Assembly: GCA_000436035.1 (NCBI GenBank)
Contig: FR893191.1
Span: 1-20,379, forward strand
Source of the DNA: Prevotella sp. CAG:732
GTDB lineage: Bacteria > Bacteroidota > Bacteroidia > Bacteroidales > Bacteroidaceae
Direction: 5' to 3'
Length of the DNA: 20,379 nucleotides
Position numbers and translations under genes: made by a program. Below, in pieces: positions 7,262-15,296 of the stretch (its first letter is position 1; each line of letters begins with the position of its first letter). The notes beneath the pieces were generated by a model that searched no databases, was not told the origin of the DNA, and was given only the letters and a program-made list of their open reading frames with translations.

Positions 7262-9810
7262 ATCTTCACATTCATTTCTAATCCAAAATAAGGAGTTACA
7301 TGCCTACGGATGGTCACTCCATTGACTTCATATTCTGGTGTATAGTCCAATAATTTATTGCAGAACAAAGCGATGTTCAATCTGTCGGCAAAGAGTTTCT
7401 TTGTCACTTTGAAGTTCACATTCATCGAAAAAGGAACACGTGACAATGCGTAATAACCAGCAGAGTAAGTTCTTACCAAATACTTTAAATACAAGTCGTT
7501 CTCGTCTCCCTCCTTCCAATCATGCATCACACCATCATTGTCCATATAACTCGTTGGATAATTACTTACCTCAGTATTTTGCTTCATGGTGTACCATAAA
7601 CATTGCGCTGAAATCGAAAATCCGAGCTTCAATCTAGGAATATCCGTGTCGAGGGTAAAGTTTGTATTCAGCATTTCATTCATGCTTCCCCCATCATTTT
7701 TGTAATATCCCACATACTGTATCTGCTTGTTGCCAATAACTGCACTAGGGCGATAGGTCTCCACCATGGAATTACGATAAGTCGTCCTGAACCAAGCACC
7801 ATTGATGGTAAGACGAGTCATCAACTTCTCTATGCGACGAGAAGAGAATGTATATTCCACTCCCCTCTTCAAGGTTTGACTTCCATTAGTATAATAGCTA
7901 TATCCCATCAACTCCTTTCTCAGTTCGTATGGCAATCCATCCAACGAAGGTGGACCGACAAGCGCATCTGCATCAATTCCAGAAGTATCATACCATTTAT
8001 ATGTATATGGAGCATAATAGCTTTGACTACGGAAACCTGATGTCATGTTTTCCCTAAACAAGGTTACCGAAAGACGATTGCCACCTATATTTACATCCGT
8101 GCTCACCTCCCATTTCAGATTACGAGCTGGAGTCAAGTTCTTGTTGGTAGGATCTATCACGTATGTCATGATATTTACCCTACGATACGCAGCATTCGCA
8201 TGATAATAGTTCAACTGAGTCAAATCCAGATACACTGGGTCTGGGTACAGCTGATCCATTGTAGGGAACTTCGTATGTTCTCCCACGCCTCCCGATATGC
8301 GGACAAAAGAAATTCTATTACCCACCATAAACTTTGGGAATGTCAAGCCAACATTGACACGAGGATCCCAATAGAACTTACCTTTCATCCGAAAGCCTTC
8401 AGCCAAATTCAACATTTGGGTGCCACGAATACCACCTACAACTTCCAATGAATGACCTGCAAAAGGTAGTGTGAGACGTTCTTCTGCATACAAAGCCCAC
8501 TGTTGGTTAGAAGGTATTGAGGAAAGCGAACGAGGACGCAAAGACATTGATGTGGCATAGAGAGGACGTTCCATATCATAAACCTGTCCTTTACCAAAGT
8601 TCTTATCCAAATTCCAATCCATTCCCAAGAGCAGAGTATTAGAAATCACATCTGACGGAATCTGAAACTTACCATTCAATTTAGCGAAGAAATAGAAAGG
8701 CTTTCCATCCACATTATGATATGCCTGATACTTATAAGGCAAGACGACTCCATCATGTTCTCCTGCAACCATAGAAGTCGCTGCTACCGACTGACGAGTC
8801 AACTGCACCAATTTAGAACGCTCTATCAAATTATCCTCATAAGAAGAAGATAGCATCAGATTGAACGTCTTAAACCAAGTTCGCTTGAGAGGCGACAAGT
8901 CCAGTTTAACATTAAAGCCTACCTTATTGTATTGAGACTTATAGGCATCCTCCGCCTGATTATTTAAGTCTGGATCAACCTTATCATTATCAAAAGAACC
9001 CGTATAGTCTAAATTGGAGAACAAAGATAGTTGATGCCTACCTGTTGTCCAAGTTTTACCCAAACGAGCAGAAAAAGTCAATCTCTTATAATTCTCAAGT
9101 CGATTTCTAGGGTCTGCCTTGGCATTTAGATAATCCACACTTAGGTTGAGCGTCATCTCATGGGGTGTCCACTCAAAGCCTTTCGCAAGATAAAACAATT
9201 TGCTTCCCATATCAGCTTTCAGACGAGCATTCCAATCATTGCCACCTTTTTTGCGTTCAATTTTGACAAGACCACTAGTCAAGTCACCATATTCCACAGA
9301 AGGAATGCCACGTACAACCTCCACTTTCTCTATATCATCGGTAGAGATGCTACGCATGTCCACACCCGCATTCATGTTTTCTCTCGAAGTGGTAGCCTCG
9401 TCCCAGGCTCCAGCCACAAATTGCATATTAGCATTGGTACTGATAGGTGCCCCATCCACAACAAAACTAGTACCCAAGGAAGTCGTTGTATATCCAGAGG
9501 GACTGCCAGCCTCACGAAGGCGTATGGTATTGGGGGAATTCAAATCAGGATCGTGTGAGCGACCACCAGGCAGCAATTCCAAGATGTCAGAGAAACTAGA
9601 AGGTTGCAAATGCTCCATGGCATGTTTTTCTATGACAGAAGCAGCTGACAAGCCACGAGACTCCTGCGCCGTTACCACAACTTCGCCAATTTCCTGTGTT
9701 TTTGACAAGAGAGAATCTTTTTCAACCACCTTATTCTTGGCGTTTTGAGCATATCCACTCATAGCCCCACAAGAAGTCAAACATAAGAGAATATATTTAA
9801 ATACTTTCAT
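7258..9810 (-). CDS. TonB-dependent outer-membrane receptor
   Basis: This 850-aa protein has a signal peptide (cleaved near GYAQ, residue 22), a TonB-box-like EVVVTA at 43-48, a plug domain at about 54-188 (SFVVDGAPIS, IEKVEVVRGIPSVEYGDL), and then a 22-strand-type barrel to the C-terminus. It lacks the carboxypeptidase-like N-terminal extension of SusC proteins, and no SusD partner is nearby, so it is a classic siderophore/cofactor/protein-type receptor, not a glycan system. The start is the ATG at 9810; the TTG one codon upstream lies in the overlap. The stop of the M6 gene overlaps it as TGATG, and its own stop overlaps the next ATG. No cobalamin riboswitch or Fur-like site is obvious upstream of the operon. 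The substrate is unknown. Confidence 0.95.
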   Translation of the reverse strand: MKVFKYILLCLTSCGAMSGYAQNAKNKVVEKDSLLSKTQEIGEVVVTAQESRGLSAASVIEKHAMEHLQPSSFSDILELLPGGRSHDPDLNSPNTIRLREAGSPSGYTTTSLGTSFVVDGAPISTNANMQFVAGAWDEATTSRENMNAGVDMRSISTDDIEKVEVVRGIPSVEYGDLTSGLVKIERKKGGNDWNARLKADMGSKLFYLAKGFEWTPHEMTLNLSVDYLNAKADPRNRLENYKRLTFSARLGKTWTTGRHQLSLFSNLDYTGSFDNDKVDPDLNNQAEDAYKSQYNKVGFNVKLDLSPLKRTWFKTFNLMLSSSYEDNLIERSKLVQLTRQSVAATSMVAGEHDGVVLPYKYQAYHNVDGKPFYFFAKLNGKFQIPSDVISNTLLLGMDWNLDKNFGKGQVYDMERPLYATSMSLRPRSLSSIPSNQQWALYAEERLTLPFAGHSLEVVGGIRGTQMLNLAEGFRMKGKFYWDPRVNVGLTFPKFMVGNRISFVRISGGVGEHTKFPTMDQLYPDPVYLDLTQLNYYHANAAYRRVNIMTYVIDPTNKNLTPARNLKWEVSTDVNIGGNRLSVTLFRENMTSGFRSQSYYAPYTYKWYDTSGIDADALVGPPSLDGLPYELRKELMGYSYYTNGSQTLKRGVEYTFSSRRIEKLMTRLTINGAWFRTTYRNSMVETYRPSAVIGNKQIQYVGYYKNDGGSMNEMLNTNFTLDTDIPRLKLGFSISAQCLWYTMKQNTEVSNYPTSYMDNDGVMHDWKEGDENDLYLKYLVRTYSAGYYALSRVPFSMNVNFKVTKKLFADRLNIALFCNKLLDYTPEYEVNGVTIRRHVTPYFGLEMNVKI

Positions 9811-12485
9811 CAATGTACTATTATTTTACGAGTTTGATTACCTTTTTTTACCACATAAATACCCTTTGGCAAGTTTGTTCCATGATATAAATTTCCATGC
9901 AAGTCATAAACCTCAGGGACTGCCACAGTCCCATTTTTCTTCACCTCATGAATCCCATTTGCTATCGTCTCGTCATCCAAGGTTACAGTCATGAAATCCG
10001 TTTGCTGCGTTTCCTCACCAAAAGCATTTCTCGCCACAACCGCATAACTATACGTTTTTCCTTTCTCCAAACCATCAAAAGTATATTCTTGCCGTTTTCC
10101 CACGTTGATGCACGTTTTTCCTGCAATTGGGTGCATTTCATCACAGATATAATCGACTGACACATCATCTATCAGCGAAAGATACTTATAGATATTAGCG
10201 ATGATGCGAACAGAATCCGCCTGTTCCAAGTCCATTTCCACGTACTTTGGTTCACTTCTCTTGGTATCAATCGTCTGAGCTACCTGCCATTTGCCACCAA
10301 TAGCCTGTTCAATGGTGAATTGATTTTTGTCATGATAAGAATAAAGCCAAAATTTCAAATGAGTGAACTTTACACCATGATGCCTCATTAGAAGATAATC
10401 CAGATCTTTCGTCATCTTCAAAGCATAAGGTGCTTGCCCGTAAATGTTATCCACATAATTGCCACAACTAGTCGTCCACCCTGATGGAAGGCTTTCCGCT
10501 GCATCATCAAAGTTGCAACTCTCACTTCCCGTTCCAGTCATTTGATGCTCAAACAAGGAAACAAGATAGTTATCACTGCCTTCCAACTGGTTCCATCGGG
10601 CAGTAATGGAACTCTCTGTCAAATGAGCCGGTTGACAAAGAACAACTTTCTTTTCTACAAATTGCAATGGCAAAGTGGTAAACTGAAGGCAAGCTACCCC
10701 AGAAGAGAACTGTGCCATTCCGGCAGAAATGCGCAATTCATAAGATGTCTCAGGCACTAAATCTTTGAGGATGACAGGAGAGGCATCATTGGTTTGCCAA
10801 GACTTTACCAAATGAGAGTCTTGCCATAGTTCCAATTGGTAAAAAGAAGCTTTGGTTACAGTCTCCCAAGAAAGCTTAGCAGACTTTCCTAAGAGTTCCG
10901 TCACCTTCAAGCCAGACGGCGTTTCCAATTCAATTTTCGAACCTGCCATTGCAAAACTGACAAGACCATTCATTTCTTCCAGAGCATCAAATCCAAAGAC
11001 ATAGTTTTGATTCCAGTCATTAAACCAAGCTTGTTTTACTTCTTTCGTTCCAGGAAAAGCATCACCATCCATTGTTCCATAAGAATCAACAGAATCTGCT
11101 GGCACTATATAAAGATGTGGGTGGTTTGCATCCACATTCAGTTCATTCCGACGCCAAACAGCCTCATCCATATCCACATGCCAAACGAGCATTCCATGTC
11201 CAGGCAAATACTTGTCCCATCCTTCATTTTGTCTATTTTCCAATATAAAATATTCATGGGAACTGTTTGGGACTGCTACACGATAAGCCTTGTTTTCCTG
11301 GGCCAAGGACTTCAAAGAATACACATCCTTGCCATCAGCATCAAGAGAAGTATAATTCAACCACCCCAACTCAGCTCGCTCAAAGGCAGAAAACAAAGGA
11401 GGCGTATTCTGATTATTGGTATAAGAACCAGAAGACATAGTATCCCAATCTCCCAAACTATAATTGTCGCCTTTGGTGTCATAATGGTCAGCCAACCCCA
11501 AGACATGCCCAAACTCATGGACAAAAGTACCTATACCAACAGGATTGTCAGTCTGCCCATTGATTTCTTGGCTACAAGCATATTGACTAATGATTTTACC
11601 ATCCAAGCTAACTGCCTTACCGGCGTTTTCCAAATTGTATGAATGCGGCCAAATCGTATTGGCATAATGAGAATCAGCTTGCCCATAACCAGCATAAAAA
11701 ACATAAACGTTATCCACATATCCATCACCATCGGTATCATACTGCGAGAAATCCACAAATTCGTCAGCTTTCTTGATGGCTTCCACTATCATACTTGGTA
11801 CATTCTGCGTTCCGCCACCTACTCCATAATAGGTAGAAGAACGTGTTACCTGTATTGGACCATAGACATCAAAATCGGGTAGATAGTTACCATTCGAACT
11901 CGCTATATAAAAATCACGAGCGCTACCATTGGCACCAAACTCATTATAATACCCATCTTTATTAAGCAAGTCTTTGTAAAACGCCTGTGGATTTTGCATG
12001 GAGAATTTTCGGTCACTAAACTCCACCAACAGAACCAATGCTTTTTGTTTTCCTATTGTCGGCACATCACTAATGCGGGTACGTTTAATTAAATTCTGTG
12101 GCTTAATCGATTTTAAAGCCTTCAATCTCTGAGTTCTATTTTGGGCTAGTTTTTCACCAATATTACCTTCTTTATTTATATCTTTAAGATAACTTGTCGT
12201 AGCTTCATCCCTCAACTCTGGGTCTGAAGCCACAACACCACTAGGGACCCAATCCTCTCCTATATATTTGGCATATTCGTATGAAGAAGAAGCCTGATTC
12301 CAAGCCACGGGATAGCCATCAATGGTCAAAGCCACATGAGCGTATTCATCTCCTCGCAGAGTTATTGTAAGCCAAGAACCATCGCCTTGCCTTACTTTCA
12401 TCTTGCCGGAATATGCAGGAACTGCCATAGCAGCCCATGAAAACAAAATAACGATTGAAAGTATTGATAGAATTCTCTTTCTCAT
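9810..12485 (-). CDS. Secreted M6-family metalloprotease with FN3-like domains and T9SS sorting tail
   Basis: The 891-aa product has a signal peptide (to about residue 23), a propeptide-like region to about 140, and an M6 (immune-inhibitor-A-like) catalytic domain from about 145. The zinc motif is intact: HEFGHVLGLADH with H323, E324, H327, G330 and D333. An acidic YDTDGDGYVDN loop at 249-259 probably binds calcium. An FN3-like domain lies at about 520-606. A second FN3-like domain appears split by a jelly-roll-like insert starting at FDDAAESLPSGW. The last ~35 residues (VYDLHGN, LPKGIYVVKKGNQTRKIIVH) match the T9SS type A sorting tail, so it should be exported and surface-anchored or released. 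As first gene of the operon it probably supplies extracellular proteolysis before TonB-driven import; its substrate is unknown. Confidence 0.92.
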   Translation of the reverse strand: MRKRILSILSIVILFSWAAMAVPAYSGKMKVRQGDGSWLTITLRGDEYAHVALTIDGYPVAWNQASSSYEYAKYIGEDWVPSGVVASDPELRDEATTSYLKDINKEGNIGEKLAQNRTQRLKALKSIKPQNLIKRTRISDVPTIGKQKALVLLVEFSDRKFSMQNPQAFYKDLLNKDGYYNEFGANGSARDFYIASSNGNYLPDFDVYGPIQVTRSSTYYGVGGGTQNVPSMIVEAIKKADEFVDFSQYDTDGDGYVDNVYVFYAGYGQADSHYANTIWPHSYNLENAGKAVSLDGKIISQYACSQEINGQTDNPVGIGTFVHEFGHVLGLADHYDTKGDNYSLGDWDTMSSGSYTNNQNTPPLFSAFERAELGWLNYTSLDADGKDVYSLKSLAQENKAYRVAVPNSSHEYFILENRQNEGWDKYLPGHGMLVWHVDMDEAVWRRNELNVDANHPHLYIVPADSVDSYGTMDGDAFPGTKEVKQAWFNDWNQNYVFGFDALEEMNGLVSFAMAGSKIELETPSGLKVTELLGKSAKLSWETVTKASFYQLELWQDSHLVKSWQTNDASPVILKDLVPETSYELRISAGMAQFSSGVACLQFTTLPLQFVEKKVVLCQPAHLTESSITARWNQLEGSDNYLVSLFEHQMTGTGSESCNFDDAAESLPSGWTTSCGNYVDNIYGQAPYALKMTKDLDYLLMRHHGVKFTHLKFWLYSYHDKNQFTIEQAIGGKWQVAQTIDTKRSEPKYVEMDLEQADSVRIIANIYKYLSLIDDVSVDYICDEMHPIAGKTCINVGKRQEYTFDGLEKGKTYSYAVVARNAFGEETQQTDFMTVTLDDETIANGIHEVKKNGTVAVPEVYDLHGNLYHGTNLPKGIYVVKKGNQTRKIIVH

Positions 12486-12510
12486 CTTTTAAACAGCTTC
12501 TTAGTTTTAT

Positions 12511-12528
12511 AGGGGCAACAATACCCCT
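12511..12528 (-). promoter_or_regulatory. Small GC hairpin in the operon leader
   Basis: AGGGG (12511-12515) pairs with CCCCT (12524-12528) around an 8-nt loop, lying between the putative promoter and the M6 start codon. It could affect mRNA stability or initiation. It is short, and no regulatory role is shown. Confidence 0.3.
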
Positions 12529-12541
12529 TCCTTATCGGCTG

Positions 12542-12573
12542 CAAAGTTACGATGAAATCAAAAAACACACAAT
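12542..12573 (-). promoter_or_regulatory. Promoter of the six-gene operon
   Basis: The minus strand carries TAACTTTG (12542-12549), an exact TAnnTTTG -7 box, with ATTG at 12570-12573 as a -33 element 20 nt further upstream. It lies 56 nt before the M6 start codon. No other good promoter is visible between the genes of the operon. Confidence 0.6.
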
Positions 12574-12605
12574 ACCTAGATGTAGGTAATTTAGAATTGG
12601 TCTAA

Positions 12606-12639
12606 AAGAAGAAAGCCCTTCCAAGAGAGCTTTCTTCTT
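12606..12639 (-). terminator. Terminator of tex
   Basis: A perfect 11-bp stem (AAGAAGAAAGC at 12606-12616, complement at 12629-12639) encloses a 12-nt loop. On the minus strand the stem ends in TTCTTCTTTT. It lies between tex and the promoter of the protease/receptor operon and separates the two transcripts. Confidence 0.7.
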
Positions 12640-12762
12640 GATTTTATCACAATATATAATGACTTACATTTATTCAAGCCCATTACGCAAAAACTGCCTA
12701 AGGTGCAGATGACGAATGCCATAAATCACATTCCTTATTGCTATCACAAGGAGACAATGGAG

Positions 12763-14895
12763 TTACTTCACTCCCTTCATCGACAAGGCGATGCGCTTGC
12801 GTTTCAAATCGACCTCGGCGACACGTACCATCACGTGCTCATGGAGCTTAACCATCTCGCTAGGGTCGTTGATGTAGCGATTGGACATCTGGGAGACATG
12901 GACCAGACCATCCTGGTGGACGCCTATATCGACAAAGGCGCCAAACTTGGTGATGTTGGTCACGATACCTGGCACCACCATGCCCACCTGCAAATCCTCC
13001 ATCGTCTTGATGCTCGCATCAAACTCAAACTTCTCCACCTCTCCACGAGGATCCAAGCCCGGCTTGTCAAGCTCAGCCATGATGTCGGTCAAGGTAGGCA
13101 TACCCACCTCGGCTGTCACATACTTCTTCACGTCTATCTTCTTCTGCAGGGCCTTGTCCTCCACGAGTTGCTTCACAGTCACACCTTGGTCCTTTGCCAT
13201 CGTCTCCACCAAGGCATAACGCTCAGGATGCACGGCACTGTTGTCGAGCGGATTCTTGGCTCCAGGGATGCGAAGGAAGCCGGCACACTGCTCGAAAGCT
13301 GATGGCCCCAAGCGAGGCACCTTCTTCAACTGGGCACGGGAAGCAAAGGCACCATTCTCACGACGATACTCCACGATGTTCTTCGCCAAGGTAGGTCCCA
13401 AACCACTCACGTAGGTCAAGAGATGCTGAGAGGCAGTGTTCAAGTTGACACCCACCGAGTTCACACAACTCATCACCACGGTATCGAGGCTCTTCTTCAA
13501 CTGGGTCTGATCGACATCATGCTGATACTGACCGACACCGATGCTCTTCGGATCTATCTTCACCAACTCCGCCAATGGGTCCATCAATCGACGACCGATG
13601 CTCACGGCACCACGTACGGTGACATCCTCGTCTGGGAACTCATCACGGGCTATCTTGGAGGCTGAATAGATGGAAGCTCCATCCTCGCTCACCACATAGA
13701 TATCCACAGGATGATCGAACTCTATCTCATGGAGCCAGTCGCTGGTCTCACGGCTCGCCGTACCATTGCCCACAGCCATCGCCTCCACCTGATATTGGCG
13801 CACCATACGCTTGATGGCAGCGGTTGCCTCCATTCGCTTGCTGCGAGGAGGATGAGGGAAGACGATTTCGTGATGGATAAGGTTGCCCTGCGCATCCAAG
13901 CAAGCGGTCTTGCAACCATTGGCGAAACCAGGGTCAACAGCCATCACTCGCTTCTGTCCGAGAGGGGCTGCCAAGAGAAGCTGTCGCAAGTTGTCGGCAA
14001 AGACCACGATGGCCTCCTCATCCGCCTTCTGCTTGCTCAATGCCGCAAACTCGGTCTCGATGCTTGGCTTCAGCAGACGCTTGAAGGCATCATCTACAGC
14101 CTCGCCCACCAAGGTCTGGCTCTCACCATATCCATGTACATAATGGCGTTTCAACTTATCCGTACACTGCTCGTCATCGGCAGAGATGCTAACACGCAAG
14201 ATGCCCGCTACCTCACCACGACGCATCGCCAACAAGCGATGGGAACTGCAACGCTTCAAAGGCTCAGAGAAGTCGAAGTAATCAGAGAAGCGTTGCGCCT
14301 CTTCCTCGTCCTTCTTCTTCGCCACCACCTTGGAGGTGATGATGGCACCACGACGGAACTCACCACGGATGGCATTGCGGCTCTCCTCATTCTCGCTCAC
14401 AGTCTCGGCGATAATGTCCTTGGCGCCCTGAATAGCGGCATCCACATCAGCCACCTTGTCGCCCACAAACCTCTTGGCAGCCTGCATGATGTTGCGCTCA
14501 CGCTGCAAGAGGAGGATTTGAGCCAAGGGTTCCAAGCCCTGTTCACGAGCTATCTGGGCACGAGTTCTGCGTTTCGGCTTATAAGGCAGATAGATGTCTT
14601 CCAGTTCGGTGGCATCCCAACAGTCCTCGATACGTTTCTTGAGCGCATCGGTCAGTTTGCCTTGTTCATCGATGGTCTTGAGGATGGTTTCCTTTCGTTT
14701 CGCCATCTCCTTCAGTTTCTCATTGGCTTGAGCGATAGCTTCGATGCTCACCTCGTCCATGTTGCCGGTTTTCTCCTTACGATAACGAGAGATGAAAGGG
14801 ATGGTGCATCCCTCCTCCAACAACGCCAATGTATTCTCCACAGCCTGCTCTTTCAACTTGAGCTGGGCTGCAATAATCTTAGTAAATTGATTCAT
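12763..14895 (-). CDS. tex: Tex, RNA-binding transcription accessory protein with S1 domain
   Basis: The 710-aa protein shows the full Tex layout. An N-terminal helical Tex_N region spans about 1-190 (LLEEGCTIPFISRYRKEKTG). A YqgF/RuvX-like domain covers about 315-440 (RVMAVDPGFANGCKTACLD, AMAVGNGTASRET). Helix-hairpin-helix segments lie at about 485-560 (YVSGLGPTLAKNIVEYR, ASRAQLKKVPRLGPSAFEQC). An S1 RNA-binding domain occupies 638-707 (GIVTNITKFGAFVDIGVHQD). Tex binds nucleic acids and affects transcription and ribosome-related processes in other bacteria. The protein ends just after S1, slightly shorter than many homologs of 720-780 aa. It is a monocistronic gene with its own promoter (14918-14949) and terminator. 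The start ATG at 14895 begins MNQFTKIIAAQL, the usual N-terminus. Confidence 0.97.
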   Translation of the reverse strand: MNQFTKIIAAQLKLKEQAVENTLALLEEGCTIPFISRYRKEKTGNMDEVSIEAIAQANEKLKEMAKRKETILKTIDEQGKLTDALKKRIEDCWDATELEDIYLPYKPKRRTRAQIAREQGLEPLAQILLLQRERNIMQAAKRFVGDKVADVDAAIQGAKDIIAETVSENEESRNAIRGEFRRGAIITSKVVAKKKDEEEAQRFSDYFDFSEPLKRCSSHRLLAMRRGEVAGILRVSISADDEQCTDKLKRHYVHGYGESQTLVGEAVDDAFKRLLKPSIETEFAALSKQKADEEAIVVFADNLRQLLLAAPLGQKRVMAVDPGFANGCKTACLDAQGNLIHHEIVFPHPPRSKRMEATAAIKRMVRQYQVEAMAVGNGTASRETSDWLHEIEFDHPVDIYVVSEDGASIYSASKIARDEFPDEDVTVRGAVSIGRRLMDPLAELVKIDPKSIGVGQYQHDVDQTQLKKSLDTVVMSCVNSVGVNLNTASQHLLTYVSGLGPTLAKNIVEYRRENGAFASRAQLKKVPRLGPSAFEQCAGFLRIPGAKNPLDNSAVHPERYALVETMAKDQGVTVKQLVEDKALQKKIDVKKYVTAEVGMPTLTDIMAELDKPGLDPRGEVEKFEFDASIKTMEDLQVGMVVPGIVTNITKFGAFVDIGVHQDGLVHVSQMSNRYINDPSEMVKLHEHVMVRVAEVDLKRKRIALSMKGVK

Positions 14896-14917
14896 AAGTC
14901 ATTTTTGGTTATGTCGG

Positions 14918-14949
14918 CAAAAGTACAATGAATAATTGAGACTGCCAAA
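14918..14949 (-). promoter_or_regulatory. Promoter of tex
   Basis: The minus strand reads TACTTTTG (14918-14925) with TTTG at 14946-14949, separated by 20 nt. Both boxes are exact Bacteroidota consensus matches. It lies 23 nt before the tex start codon. Confidence 0.75.
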
Positions 14950-15296
14950 TTTTTGCACTTATTTTCACACAACTAAAAAACAGAAATGAATTGGGATGAA
15001 AACCCTTCACCACCCTTCACCCTCCTTCACCATAAGCGTCTATAGCGGCCGAGAGGAGTCGCCTATGATGATTGGAGAATGTACTTGCCTACACCACTTG
15101 CAGCCACGGCACCTGCCAAAGCTAAAAGCTGCACGAAGAGAGTATAATCTCATATTACGATGCGACATATAGATTTTGCCTACCGTAGCTATCAAGGCAC
15201 GATAGGTACCGGAGAAAGAAGACAGCATCACTGGCATCATCCGCAAGGTAATCAACAAGATGCGCTTAGGGATTCCTCCATTCTTTATGTTAGATT
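14950..15296. other. Gene-free stretch between tex and the PLP enzyme gene
   Basis: No convincing gene is present. A minus-strand frame reaches 15040 from inside the upstream gene, but its residue pattern is odd (RHQ-type basic and Cys-rich end) and it has no separate start or ribosome site. A second minus frame, between a TGA near 15149 and TAG near 15066, reads LFVQLLALAGAVAASGVGKY, a membrane-like stretch with no start codon; it could be a decayed remnant. The tandem CCTTCACC repeats lie at 15003-15031. Confidence 0.5.
15003..15031. repeat. CCTTCACC short tandem repeat, three units
   Basis: Units CCCTTCACCA, CCCTTCACC and CTCCTTCACC follow directly on one another. On the minus strand these are GGTGAAGG repeats, similar in composition and period to the GTGAG repeats at 586-732. 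They lie about 55 nt upstream of the tex -33 box. Confidence 0.65.

Noticed and set aside
7258..9810. SusC-type glycan utilisation locus
   Set aside because: The receptor lacks the SusC N-terminal extension, and no SusD homolog or glycoside hydrolase is nearby.
12640..12762. Small frame downstream of tex on the minus strand
   Set aside because: A 30-codon frame runs through the terminator stem and has no support as a gene.
13711..14931. Long plus-strand open frame (about 406 codons) opposite tex
   Set aside because: It is antisense to the well-supported tex gene and results from codon bias of the opposite strand. It has no family signature or plausible operon setting.
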